From positions 26,035,270 through 26,099,269 of the forward strand of contig NC_079366.1 of NCBI RefSeq assembly GCF_021018895.1: a stretch of DNA of 64,000 nt. The letters run 5' to 3'. The notes under the pieces were generated by a model. That model saw nothing but the letters and a program-made list of their open reading frames with translations. It was not told the DNA's origin and ran no database searches. This stretch comes from Seriola aureovittata. Its lineage: Eukaryota; Chordata; Actinopteri; Carangiformes; Carangidae. Shown here one piece after another: positions 44,981 through 57,600 of this stretch; position 1 is the first letter of the stretch; every line of letters starts with the position of its first letter. A program made the translations under genes and the position numbers.

Positions 44981-47900
44981 TTACTTGACCTCCATAAAGC
45001 ACAAACCAGGAAGGTGTCCATGAGCACTAGGGAAGAGAAGAGATGGATTAAAAAATATTTAACTTGGTAGCAGTTTTTCCCCAGACACTGTCGAGAGTCC
45101 TCACCTGGTATGTCCAAGCAGCACAACCACAGACAGGGTGCAGTCTGGGAGAGATCTGAAGAGCTTCCCGAGGCGGCGGTCCAATTTCCCCATCATGAGC
45201 TCCATTTTCTGGTCCTGCAGGTTAGACGTATTGGGTTCTTCGTTACATGTGCACTAGACATTATAAACACTCTGAAAAACCAAATCGCAAACGACACTTG
45301 TAACTGTGTCTTATTTGCAACTTCTTCCAACCCTCCGGCTTCAAGAAGCTTCAACAATCACAGGTCCAGGATAAGAATAAGAATAGCAAGATAAGAAATG
45401 TCGGAAGAGACACAAAGCACAATCGCACCGTCGGACAGAGATGCCAGGAGAAATAAGCCCCACAAAGCCACCCTTAATCTGAAAAGCTCAGTTTTTAAAG
45501 TGAGATTTTTTTTTGTCTTGAGCAGATGTAGTGAGAATTGACTGAGGCTGGCAGCTGGAAGCCAGAACAATCACTCAAGTATGATGTTCAAACATCTCTC
45601 AAACAGCTGTTGTCTCTGTTACTAAGAGCAGGACAGAAAGTAACCAAGTATACAAGACTGTAACTACACCAGCAGCCCCGTGTGGCTGTTACTGTCATTA
45701 CACACCACATAGTATATTAAATTATATACTATGTATAATTACCAATAGTTGGGGAAAAAATGGACACTTTGGTCAGGGGGAGGCACCAGAGAAAAAGCCA
45801 TGCTGTTATCCAGGCTTTGCTCGGCTTTGGTCAGTCTACTACTTTGTCAGGTTTAGATGTTTGAGATAAAAGCTAACGTGTCTAAGTCCTACCCACATGC
45901 TGAATACTGATGAGTGGCATGTTGGCATGCTGACAAATCAAGAGACACTATGGCAGACGGTAAAGTATAAAATAACACACAGACAGGATCATTTTGCACC
46001 AGAACTGAAATATTTTTGTAGAAATTAATCTGAAACAATCATATAAAATTTCTACACTATTGTTTTAAAGGTCCCATACTGTATAAATTGTATTTTCATA
46101 TTGTATTTCCATGTCTTTTTTGATTATAAAGCAGGTCTAGGTTCTAAATTAAGACTGTGAACGTATCAAAGCGCTCCAATCCTCAGAGAATGCACACACA
46201 CTGTATCCAGACACGGAGCCTTAAAACGAGCCGTCAGGACTTTTGTAACTTTGTGATGTAACAACTCAGCCATTCCCAAGGACCCACCACACAGTCTTGC
46301 AGGATTTGGTTTCTCAGGGTGTTTACCTGAAATCTGCTATATTTTTCATAGCAGATATACTAAACATTCTTATGGATAACAAAACTTGCAAAATATGGAA
46401 CCTTTAAAAATGTATGACAACCCTCTGGAGTCAATACAGCCTGTTTCTTACCTGATAACTGGTGTGCACGCAGGTCCTCTCATTGTCTTCCACCTCAGCA
46501 TCCACTGTAGTCACTGTTGTTGTCATGGCAGCCCATGAACTCAAGTGGGGCGGAGTCAGGGATGGACAGATGATGTAGTCCTCCTTCCAGAGGTCCTCAG
46601 AGGAGCTGAGGGCTGCGTGTTTGCCCTCTGAACTCTCAAACTCTGTCAACCGGACACAAGTGAGGTGGAGAATTTCAATTTCAATCTGTGCACCCACAAA
46701 TGCAAGAGTAAGTAGTAGTGAATAGTGAAAACACTGTAGCTTTGTGCTCACGTATGTATGCATGTCTTGCATGTTTTCCAGGTTTGGCAGGCAGGACGAT
46801 TCTCTCCACCGTCCCAAAGTGACCAAATGTCTCTCTGACTGTTTCCTCAGACAGTCCAGACTTTGTGGCGGTCAGCTGCAGCCGTTTACCGTTCACTTTA
46901 GCAGGCTGAAACCCATTCACTGTTTTAACAGAGGGTGCACCTGCATCGAATGTGTGTCCATTGACCTTTGCAGAAAGGTTTATGGACTCAGTCACACTGG
47001 GCTTTAGTTTGACAGCAAAGAGGTGACCGGTGTTGAGAACGTCATCCATCAAAGCATCGAGAGTGACCTCCAGGTCCAGCATTGACTCATTAACAGGCCT
47101 CTTGACCTAAAGAATGCACACACAAGCAAACGTGTTGGAGATGGAGCAATCTAAAAAAAAGTTTGGGAATAACTTGTGAAGTGAATAAGTAACAAAAAGC
47201 ACAAGAAAAAGAGGCGAGAGAGTCACCTTGATGGGCTGCCCCTGCAAATTAAACCCATTCAAAGTTTTTAAAGCCAGCGTAGCTCCTTCCAGCAGCTCGA
47301 ACTCTACCTCTGCATGGACCTGGAGACCAAAGCACATCCAGAGAGAGGAAGTTTAATAGGAGCTGAAGGAGGAAAATATTTTTTATCACCAGATCAAGGT
47401 CACACTGGATCAAGGAGATATTTTCCTCTTTCACACTATAATACAGCAGAACAAAAAGATCCTAGCATGTCTTTGTAAATACTCATCACCCTTCCTTTTC
47501 ATACAAATGGACAGCACCATGTCTTAGGAGGTATTTAGTTGTTCATTGGTCAAATTGTGAAAGAAATAAAACAAACAAAAGAGTTTATCAAAAGGAAAAC
47601 TGCAAGAAATGGAGGATCATGATGCAGGTGAGACATACCCTGACGGACGTGTTCAGCATTTTGATTTTCCGAACCGGTCCACAGCAGCCAAAAAGACGCT
47701 TCACTTCCCTCTCAGAGAAACCCGCAGGGAACGGCCCGCCAAATACGACACACATATCGCGAAGGTTTGCACACACCTGCAGGATAAACACACAAACACA
47801 CAGCATTAAAATATCACTGCCATTTTAAATGTACGATGTAAAGTAATAAGTGACTCACGCTCTGGTGCTGCTGCTCCTGAGGAGGAACGCACCCCTTCAG

Positions 47901-49189
47901 GTGGTCTGACAGGGAAGACAAATGCAGCACTGAGAGGAACGGATGCTTGATCTGTCTCCTGAAAGATGCCAACAACTGAGGGAGAGAGGATGCAGTTGTA
48001 GAGACAGAAGAAGAGGAAGAAGAAGAAAAGTTTGGAGGAGGGTGAAAAGAAGGGAATGAAAAAAGGATAAGACACTTATAATATAGTATCACTTAAAGTC
48101 TATATATATCTTGAACCAAAGGAGCAACTTAATGCATCTTTCGTTGCTTTCTCACTTTATTGTTTCATTTCCAAATTAGGCAAAAATGTCATTAAACTTG
48201 GAACATCCATAACTTAAACGAGGCAGGTCTCATCTAATAATGTCTAATAAATAGGTAAACCAGCAAAGCCTTTATGAGACTCACTGCATGTAGAAGACTT
48301 GACAGAAGACAGTGTTTGATCAGGTGAAGGTCAAGAGGGAGTTGACCGGCTCCCGAGTCAAAACCACCAAGCTTCTAACCTCATTGTCAGAGTTGTGCCA
48401 CTGCTGATTGGACAGGTCCAGGGCTACGTCAGAACGCCTCCCGAAAAAGGCTACCGACCGGCCGAGTGTCTGCAATACGTCGGCAAACCTGCAACAAGGA
48501 AGAGGGACAGAGAGTTTGTCATGTGTATGTGCACCAGAACGTGTGATGAGATGGATTTCACTTTGCGGGTGAAAACCAAAATCCTTCTATTCGTGACAAT
48601 GATGTGCATGAATTTTCTGATCGGATTTAATGCTTTCAGTTCATTTCCATTATCAAGGCGCTAAATGTCATAAACCCTTTGGCTGTAGTTGAAATTATTC
48701 ATCATAGACATTTCAGACAAAGACAAAGACAAAGTTAGAGAGAAAGTCTGACGAACCTCGAACTGGCTTTAATCTGAAATTACTGAAAACTGTATCCATG
48801 ATGTTTTCAGGTCAATTCTGGACCATTTTCTGTGTCTGCGGAGGTTTGTGTCATTGTTTTTTAAAAATGTGAAGGCTGTGTTTTTGTAATAAAACATCAC
48901 AGAAAGCTCCATTTTGGTTGTGAAAAATAATAGCTCGGTACAGAGGTCCAAAAGCTCAGAAGAACAATAAGGTCTCCTGACTTTGTGCGGACACGGTCTG
49001 AGCGAATGTAGTAAGATGTAAAGAAAACAAAGAGGTATACAGATTGTATCAGGTTCTGTACCTGTGATTCGGTGTGGGTGCAGGTGCAGGGTCAGTGAAC
49101 TCCTCCTCTATTGTGTATCCCCACAGCTCCTCCAGATGATGCTCCACCACCTGACAGTGAGCATACACAGAAAAATGCTGTATCAACTC

Positions 49190-49227
<38 letters not shown>

Positions 49228-49390
49228 AGGGAGCGACGGGTTACCTGACGGGGTCCCGTTTTAATAAAATACTGGGCCAGCTCCAGGGCTGCCACTGCAT
49301 CCTCGATGGGATTATGACCCTTTCCCTCTTCAGTTTGTATTTGCCTCCTGGGAACACAAGAGGACAATTGAATTATTAGTCATGGTGGCT

Positions 49391-49422
<32 letters not shown>

Positions 49423-50167
49423 GAGAGAGAGACGTAAATACAGAGAGAGGAATGGAAAACTTACTTCAGCACTGTCTCCGCTAAGACCTTAAGCTTAAAC
49501 CTCTGTCCAAACTCTCTCCTGTACAGCAGCGAGGTGTCGATTACATGCCGGTGGATCAGCTGCAGGGAGCACAGAGACACAATACTGGTCAAAACTTATT
49601 TTATTCAAAAAATGATGTCTGTGGTTGCTGTGAAGTCCCTCCAGAATAAAATACCTTGTATGTACATTACTGAGGTTCTGTTTTTGCACCCCTCAGTGTC
49701 TGAGAAATCCAGGGCTAGCAGACTACACAGAGAGGAATAATGGTTCTGACATTTTCTTACTAAACAAACACTTCTCTTTAATTTCTCTGCAGTTATGTTT
49801 GCAAAGCTTCACCTGCTTCATCTTCATGAAAGATTCAAACACCCCAAAACACAGGAGGACGAGACCGCACTCAAACTCAAGCTTGTCAGCATCATTTCAT
49901 GGCTGTTGCAGGCAGAAATCAATACGTCAGTCGTCACTCACTTTCAGAGCTATGAGGTCGTTGTTAAGTGAATGGCCGACCAGGACGGCGTCCCGTGGCA
50001 ACACAGCCCTGAGCTTTGCCTGAACATCCCGCAGGGTGGTTGTGATCGGTCGCAACATCGCTGCGGTGATACCAGAGAACCTATCAGGAGGCACACGGCA
50101 GCGTGGGCAACAGAAATGAACTTTAACCTTTAAACATAGTACGTGATGTTGGTTATTAATAATACAA

Positions 50168-50205
<38 letters not shown>

Positions 50206-53200
50206 CTGGTGAGGTAGTTGAGGATGCGGTTCTGAGGTTTCACCAGCTCGTCCAGCACACAGTTCCCATCACTATCCACCAGAGAAACACGAGCCAGCTC
50301 ATTTCCCTTTTCTGTAAGACACTGAAGCACAACAGCAAAACAATAAGGAACTGTTTGGAACCGGGATGGAAATCGTGGAATAAGTTTGGACACAATATTT
50401 TGACAAGATCTTGTCAGCAAGAGTGATCATATCATCGTACTCAGGACAAGAAATGGAGACAGAGCAACAAAGGAAGCAGCAAATGATGGAGAAAATGTTT
50501 CAAACAAGGAGCTCAGCACGGTTCGGTTTTAAAAAAAAAAAAGGCAGAGGTGAAGCAGAACGCAGTTATGTGCAGACTCTGCGGGGTGACAGCTGTAGCC
50601 AGAGGAGGTGTCTGACAATTTGAGCTGCTCCTCAGATGAACTACGAGTTGAATAAAACTGCTTTAAAGTGATGTAGCTCATCCTGAGAGGTGGTAAATAT
50701 CCATCGCTTACGGACTACCAGTAACATAAATATGCTTCCATTTAAAAAAGGATTCTGTCTCTGGGGGAAAAACTCCTGCTAAACACTTGATAAAATCTGC
50801 TATGTTGTTTTTAAGCACATTTAAACTACTGTTCTTTGTCACAATGTTTCTTCTAGACTGGTAAGTAAACAGCTGTTAATGCTAACGCTGGATATGTAGC
50901 AATAGCAAAACTTACAAATGGCCCCTTTAAAGCGTATTTATATAACTGATGACTATAAATTAATTTAAATTTATAATAGCCCATTAAAAAAAACAAATCA
51001 AAACATCATATTTACAATAATTCAAGTTATTCCAGTGTATTCATAACATATCACTTGAAACACTACTGTGACATTGGTGTATCAAGAATGCATTGCTAGA
51101 ATAAACATACCATGATAATGGGGCCTGTCTGTCACTAATGTATGAAACGTGGATACATTTGAAACTGGATTAAGAGTTTATTAAGAATAATTAATAGTAA
51201 CTCACCATTTCACAGTCGAGTCCATACAGAGGGCTGCCGTCAGTCACACAGTCAACACTGTCTATGCACACAAACTCCTCAAACCCTGGCATTCCTGTGC
51301 CAAAGGGAACAAAACAAGAAGTGAGAAGGCGGAGATGAGAGAATGAGACCGTGTCTACACTAAGCCAGTTAAATCTGAAAATGCGTCTCTTTCGCTCTGC
51401 TGAGGCCTTCCCTCCACACTACACTGGTGTTTTCACAGCCCATAACTTTTCAAGAACAGTCTCCAGAGTGCATGGATCTAAAATAACACTGGCATCTTGG
51501 TGAAGATGGGAAAACAATGACATATGACATATGCCTGCTGAGACACAGTCGGGAGCAGAGTGGCAGTAAAACCTGAAGCAAGTCTTTTCTCCAGAAAGAA
51601 ATTCACCTTTCACAGGGTAGTGTCTCTTGATCATCTCCTCCTCCATGAGGACGTACGCTGTCAGTCCTCTCCTCCGTATCCCAAACCGGGTGATTACTGG
51701 GTGATTCTTCAGAGCTGCGGCAGCAACACAAAATAACAGACACATTCAAAAAGCAATAACACTGAGAGAAAAAACACAAACAACCGAAGCGAGGAGACAT
51801 TTATAAAATATTTGACAAAACGCCTGAACATAATAATGTGATGATATTCTGCTTTCAACATTTAAGTGTAACACAGCGTTTTAGGTCCTAGTGAAAAAAG
51901 TATTGAGATTACTTGAGTAAAAGCAGCAATAAAAAAATACTTTATTTTAGAATAATGTCACTTTGAGTTTTATATTATTATATGTTATTATTTAATCGTT
52001 ATTACAGATACTTTAATGTGTAAGCATCATTTTACTGTTGTAGTTGGTCAAAGTGGAGCTCATTTCAACTACTTTATGTAATGGTAGTTTAACCTGTAAG
52101 AATGCAGCATATTTTATGTTCAGGTTGAAATTAACTTGTTATTTGTATGAGTGTAAGTGACTTAAGCTGTAAAATAAATGTAGTGAAGTAAAAAGTAGAA
52201 TATTTCCCTCTGAACTTTGTGGATACGTAACAAATAAGTAAGTACGTTTTAACTTTCCACCATCACTCTTGAGATATTAGGAAAGTCAAGAAAAGGCAAA
52301 GTCATGTAGGTTTTATCATGATATAATTATTTCTTGGACAATAGCCTTGTGTTTTACTGATAATATTCATATTATAGATAGAACATATCTACATACATGA
52401 ATCTAACCTTTGTGCAATTCATTGTTTTCCTTGTGTGAAAGCGATGGACCCTCTGATTTAGGTTCACTGCTGAAGATTTCAGACGCTACGTTGTTGGATG
52501 ATGGAGTGAAGGTGACCCTCTGTAACAGCCCGATTTAAAACAGACATTAAAGTCAGAATTGCTGACACCGTGAATAGAACTTCTCTCATTACATAATCTG
52601 TGTCACGACTTTCCTCTGGATACTTACAGAGCTGTAGTTGGTCCTGAGGTGTCGCAGGGTGAGGTAGTGTTTGTAAAAATGAATCTGGGTCAGACCCTCC
52701 ACGACGACAACATTCACACCTTTAACCTTCCTCTGGTGGTGGAGACGACACCAACTGGCAGAGAGGAAGGAGGATGATGACATAAAAATTAGATTTAAAA
52801 AGAATATAAGGGGGTGTAGTCTGCAAGATAAAAGACTTCAATTAGATGTCTTTATGACATACAAACACAGTATAAGTAAATTACAGAGCGTTATTTAGTG
52901 AGAGCCGATGAAATAGATCCGATCGTGCTACAAAAGTCATTACCTGGGCTGTTTGATGCCGCCTGCTTTCCCCAGAGCGGCATAATGCAGCAGCTCTGTC
53001 AGCTCATTCAGTTTAATTGGTTGCTGGAGGCGTTCAAGCGGCACAGAGATCCTCGGTAAGCGGGGCGGATATGGACACTCCACCACCCCCTCACCTTCTT
53101 GCTCGGTTTTTAATCTCTTGGACTCTTCATGTGCTGTCAGGGCAGTGCTCTTTCTTTTCACTCTGTTGCTTGCTGCTGCTGCTGCTGATGGTGATGGTGA

Positions 53201-53224
53201 TGGTGATGATGATGAAGGCTCCAT
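44981..53224 (-). CDS. rexo5: REXO5, RNA exonuclease 5 (18 coding exons, 805 aa)
   Basis: REXO5 is a nuclear/nucleolar DEDDh 3'-5' exonuclease; its relatives trim snoRNA and rRNA precursors. Exons in transcript order: 53224-52944, 52754-52628, 52519-52408, 51714-51607, 51294-51206, 50321-50206, 50080-49942, 49559-49465, 49347-49245, 49150-49062, 48488-48380, 47975-47859, 47776-47639, 47319-47227, 47106-46752, 46642-46452, 45214-45105, 45026-44981. All are GT-AG and total coding length is 2,418 nt. Catalytic residues: D236 and E238 (YGLDCEM), D319 (GHSLNNDL), H367 and D372 (GHNPIEDAVAAL). RRM1 starts at CVVFGGPFPAGFSEREVKRL (about 504-575). RRM2 spans about 647-705 (KRLQLTATKSGLSEE, then HAYIQFESSEGKHAAL). 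The C-terminus is LPGLCFMEVK. The N-terminus has a Ser/Pro/Ala repeat and a basic VKRKS segment. An acceptor at 53,240/53,241 implies an upstream non-coding exon. Human REXO5 is 774 aa. Confidence 0.95.
46063..46409. mobile_element. MITE with 16-bp terminal inverted repeats in REXO5 intron 16
   Basis: The left end TTTTAAAGGTCCCATA (46,063-46,078) and the right end TATGGAACCTTTAAAA (46,394-46,409) are inverted copies with one mismatch. The interior (AAAGCAGGTCTAGGTTCTAA, GCCGTCAGGACTTTTGTAAC, GTGATGTAACAACTC) matches a very common teleost MITE from memory. TTAA occurs at both ends, which would fit a piggyBac-like TTAA target, but the TTAA may instead be part of the inverted repeat. It has no open frame. 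Confidence 0.7.
49195..49224. repeat. (TG)n / (CA)n microsatellite after the REXO5 exon 9 donor
   Basis: On the REXO5 strand this is a CA tract about 20 nt downstream of the exon 9 donor (CAG|GTAACC at 49,245/49,244). Confidence 0.9.
49387..49432. repeat. (GA)n microsatellite in REXO5 intron 8
   Basis: GA repeat with one CA interruption, between REXO5 exons 9 and 8. On the REXO5 strand it is a (TC)n polypyrimidine tract starting about 40 nt before exon 9. Confidence 0.85.
50171..50203. repeat. (TG)n / (CA)n microsatellite fused to the REXO5 exon 6 donor
   Basis: On the REXO5 strand exon 6 ends CACCAG|GTACACACACACAC, so the donor site runs straight into about 16 CA units. Confidence 0.95.
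50845..50935 (-). repeat. End fragment of the MITE-like family, copy C
   Basis: CTAGACTGGTAAGTAAACAG (from about 50,853), CTGTTAATGCTAACGCTGGA and ATGTAGCAATAGCAAAACTT, then AAATGGCCCCTTTAA, match the right end of copy A (5,493-5,575) almost word for word. The body of the element is not recognisable beyond about 50,840. It lies in REXO5 intron 5. Confidence 0.6.
51880..52268 (+). repeat. Interspersed repeat of the TTGAGTAAATG type, copy 3, in REXO5 intron 3
   Basis: It runs from near TATTGAGATTACTTGAGTAA to TATTTCCCTCTGAACTTTGT and TTAACTTTCCACCATCACTC. It is the longest of the three copies seen in this window (others at 26,636 and 33,690). Confidence 0.5.
53175..53216 (-). repeat. Coding tri-/hexanucleotide repeat in REXO5 exon 1
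   Basis: On the coding strand ATC and ACCATC units pass into AGC units. They encode a run of Ser, then Ser-Pro pairs, then five Ala at residues 4-18. It lies just after the start codon. Confidence 0.85.
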
Positions 53225-53829
53225 GTTGGAGCTGATGTTTCTACAGGGAAATAAAAACAAATACTTCAAATGAGCTCTGGCTGTCAATTATGAAACGTAT
53301 CATTTCAACACAGGTTTATGCACATCTAAGTTTTACACAGGTCTTTTATGGTGCACATGAAGGTAGAACAGCTGATTAAAAATCTAGTTATCTTGAAACC
53401 ATCATTCACTAATTGTAGTTGCAGATTCATTTATATGTTGAACTCTGCATTAAATGCTTCTTTAGATATTAACAGTTGTTCACTTATTTTTCGATCTAAC
53501 ATTTTCTTGTTTAGATGATTAATTATCATTATCATATTATCAAATTATCATATTAATGATACTTCCTGGCCCTACTGTGGCAGTATTTTTAGGAAATATC
53601 TTTACACTATTTTAGTTTCAATATTGTTAAAATAATTCTGCAGGCAAATTACATCATACACAACTGAGACATAGAAGACAGAAAAGTTGTTGTATAAAAA
53701 CGTGTTTACAGAGTGATTATGGAAACAAGTTCAATAATGTGTTTGCTTTATTTGTACTGCAACTGCAAATGTAAATACAATACGTGTAAACTTTGTCGCT
53801 ACAGGTAATTTCACTATCATTTCACTTAC

Positions 53830-54697
53830 GGTGTGTGTGCTAAACAGCCTCATGGCAGCACAGTGTTTATGGTGTATGGTGAACTTTGTGGTGTCTAACA
53901 ACAGTGAGAGTTAAAGGGTCAGATTGCTGGTTCATTCTTAGAATAACACATAGGAAACTCCACACACCTAACTAGCCAACATGTTAAAAGAATAATTTTA
54001 GCTACAATTACGATCCAAGAGTGCAGTATGTATAAGCTCAGTCTATGCGCGGGAATAAAGACGATGGTAAAATGAGTAAATACCAGATGTTTTTTGTCCA
54101 ACTGGTTTCCAAATTCACAGTTTTTTCGCCACTGTTAAAAACACATGGCTAAAACAGAGACACTGTCGCACGTTATGCGGTAATATAAAGTTCAAATATA
54201 TAAGCAGCAGGTCCGGTTTTCAATTTCAGATTAAACGAATATGTTGACTATCGTGATGCCTTTGAGTGAATATATGTCGCTAAAATTGGGTATATTTGAT
54301 GATTTTGGTCTAAAAATAAAATAAAATCGTGCTTTAGATACAAAACGGACACCATATCGTTATACCTCTATATATATATATATATTTTTTTTTTTTTCGT
54401 TCTTCTTCATGTTTTTATTTTGATATGAGATGGTCAAACCGGAAGTATAGTTCGTTCCGTTTCGACTAACTTCGTGGCTTTTCTATGATCGGTTATTTGT
54501 TTCGGCAGTTGATTATACTTTGCAGACACAACTAATCGAGCTCAGAATGATGGATGAGTATTTTTTTTAAAAGAACAGCGCGATTTTAGCTTTGTTTTCC
54601 TCAGTAGCTACTGGCGAGACTCTATCATAATTTTGCATTCTTTATTGTAAGATTAGTGACAAAAATCTCAGCGGTTCCTGGATTCAAAGAAACAGTT
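53830..54697. promoter_or_regulatory. Divergent REXO5/ERI2 promoter region, with an ETS-type site
   Basis: REXO5 (-) and ERI2 (+) are head to head. CCGGAAGT at 54,439-54,446 is a consensus ETS/GABP site about 250 bp upstream of the ERI2 ATG. On the REXO5 strand a strong donor (C|GTAAGTGA at 53,830/53,829) could end a non-coding first exon that joins the acceptor at 53,241. There is no convincing TATA box near the ATG. A T-rich run with TATATATATA lies at 54,371-54,400. Transcription start sites are inferred. Confidence 0.45.
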
Positions 54698-57600
54698 ATG
54701 TCTACAAAGAAACTGGCCAAGTAAGTAGTTGGTAAACCAACAGCCTTTAGCCTGTTAACTAGCTAAACAGCCAACCCAAACAACAAACTGGAAAGACAAA
54801 GATACGTTCGAGTATCTAGGTTAAACATTTGTGTTAAGTTGAATGTCTTTAAAGGTCAGTGCTTTATTCAGCAAAAAGAAATTGTAGTTTTGACAAAAAA
54901 CAGCATGAACGTTTAGTTTAGTAACTGCATTCAAGGAAATCGGTCGTGTTTGCGGTAGTTAAGGTTTTAGTTTTTCCTCTTTAATCTCTCCCTCCCTCCA
55001 CAGAGAGCTCGGGTTATTGAGGCAGCGGAGTCAATCTTCATCCGGGTCAAAGAAATCTTTGGTATCTAGTGAGTATGATCGTCTGAATAGATAACGTTTA
55101 CATAGAGGGTTAATGTTTAGATTTGATTGCTGTGGCAGTTCTGTAACACTGTCTGCTTTCTTTCAGATCAAATATTTTCCTATCTGATTGTGATTGACTT
55201 TGAGTCCACTTGCTGGAGAGAGAAAAACAACTACAGCCAGGAAATTAGTAAGTAGAACTGATCTTTTAAAATATATGTTTCATATAGGACGACTTATTTT
55301 TTCCACCTTTATTGGCAGTAACATTTTTATTTTCTTTCCACCTTCCTGTAGTTGAGTTCCCTGCTGTCCTGCTGAACACGTCCTCAGGGGAAGTCGAGTC
55401 TGAGTTTCACACATATGTTCAACCCCAGGAGCACCCTATTCTGTCTAAGTTCTGCACTGAGCTGACAGGGATTACACAGGTGTCTGTGCATATGCAACTA
55501 CAGCTACAAAGACCACTGCACTTTCTAGTTGTGTTTACATGTGTATGGTTTTATGTTGCATCTGACAGCTTCATTTCTCTGTCTCCCAGGTGCAAGTTGA
55601 GGCAGGGATCCCACTCCAGATCTGTCTTTCTCGGTTCTGCCGCTGGATACAAAACCTGCAGCTTGAGAAGGGTGTGGTCTTTCCAAACAGACAACAGAGA
55701 TGTTCTGCACCTTCACCTTCTCAAAAACTGTGCACTTTCCTCACGTGGTCAGGTAAAAAATATTTTTTAATTGGTCTATAATTCGGCTTGCTGAGCCATA
55801 AATTGTTAGTAACGAACCTGGTACGCCTCGTCATGTGGTCCTGGCTCACTTTAAGAGATTCTTTCCTGCGTTGGAAAAAAGATCACACAGAATGTCAAAG
55901 ACAAGGCCATTTCCATCTTCAGACATAGCGACACTTATACAAGAACTTTGAATTCCTTGTATTTGTCGATACAAATGTAATGTGCCACCATTTGCGTTGC
56001 GTATCAGACTGGGATCTTGGAGTTTGTTTACAGTACGAGTGTAAGCGCAAGCAGCTCCATAAACCTGATGTACTCAACAGCTGGATAGACCTGAGAAGCA
56101 CATACAGAGTAAGTACAAGCTCACTTGATTTCCCTTTTGACATCTATTCTCTTTCGTGCTGTCTAACTTATGTTTGTGATCAAACAATACATTTTGTAAT
56201 TGATTAATCTACTAATCTTATCCTGGGATTTCTTGTTTTTTTTCTTTAAATTTACATTTTTAATTATGACAAAATTCATTTATCAGAGCCTAATCGCTTA
56301 TTTTTTCTGACCAACATCTTCCAAATCCAGAGGTATTCAATTTACAGTAGAGAAAACAGCAATTGTCACATTTTAAGAAGCTGTAACAATTTTATTTAAT
56401 AAATGATTATCTGAGCAATTAATTAATTATCAATGTGTATCATTAACTAAAGGCCTAATCATTTTGGCCCACGTGTAATAAATCCTTTTTCTGTTTTTTC
56501 CAGCTCTTCTACAACAGGAAACCCAAAGGCCTGAACGGGGCGCTACAAGATCTAGGAATACAGTTTTCAGGGAGAGAACATTCAGGTACAAAAAGAGCAA
56601 AAGTTCTTTGGTCCAAATAAATCTGCATAGACAACAGATATAATCTAAACCTGTTTTATCCTCTTTCCCCTCAGGTTTGGATGACTCTCGAAATACAGCT
56701 CAGTTGGCTGCGAGGATGATGAGGGATGGGTGTGTGATGAAGATCACTAGAAGCCTTGAAAGGGTGAGTGGCAATCGTCCGACGATACATCCCAGCTCCT
56801 AAATACCATGCCGCCCTTCTGTCTCCAAAAGCAAAGCCTGTTACGGATGATGACTACAATCTATGGAGATCTTCACTGATGTAGCCTTTTTGGTTCAGAG
56901 AGATTTTACATGTAGTTTTTTTTACATGTTTTGTGCAGATTTTTTTATATAAATAAACAAATATGACTGTGGACTGCTGCAAGTAATAAACCATGATCTT
57001 CCTGCCTTTTATGTGGTCCATTTTTAATAATTTTGTTCTTGATGAAATTTGAAATGCATCTTTCTGGAGACCGGGAACGATAACTAACCATGCAGCTCAA
57101 AGGGCTGTAGAACATAACCACAATAACTACTAACACAAATGATTTCATATTACAGTTTCAAAGAAAATCAGGAATGGATTATATTGTATGAGTTGTCGAT
57201 TATATCTCTCATCTTATCTTCTTCTCACAGACCCCGTCAACAGTCAAACCCATGTTTGGAAACACAACTGCAGACAAGAAAGAAAAGGCCAACACTGATA
57301 AAGAGGAAAATACACTTACCACAACCAAACCCTCATCACCTAAACCATGTCAAATAAAATCATGTTCAGAAACCAATACAATGAATTTAGATACAAAGGA
57401 AACGTCATGTTCGGTTCAGGAATCTGTTCAAAGCCTGATCTCACCCAAGACCGTTCTGACTGGTACAAGTAAACCCCTGTGGGGACGCAGCAGGAGGTCA
57501 GTTACCTCAGAGGGTGTCGCTAACCTTTCCTCTGCAGTTATGGTAAATGGTACTTCACCACACAGTAACGGCAACAAAAGCCTTGTTCTGTGTTCTACTA

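Noticed and set aside
53225..53287. Earlier Met for REXO5 (codon at 53,285-53,287)
   Set aside because: It lies in an open frame, but a strong acceptor (CTGTAG|AAACATC, 53,241/53,240) falls between it and the start I chose. That segment is therefore intronic in the predicted transcript.
55312..55770. 152-codon open frame
   Set aside because: It reads through ERI2 exon 4, an intron and part of exon 5 in the wrong frame. Only the spliced version matches the family.
56849..56905. Box C/D snoRNA in ERI2 intron 8
   Set aside because: GGATGATGA (C box) and CACTGATGTA (possible D'/C') are present, but no CTGA D box follows at a usable distance and no terminal stem is visible.
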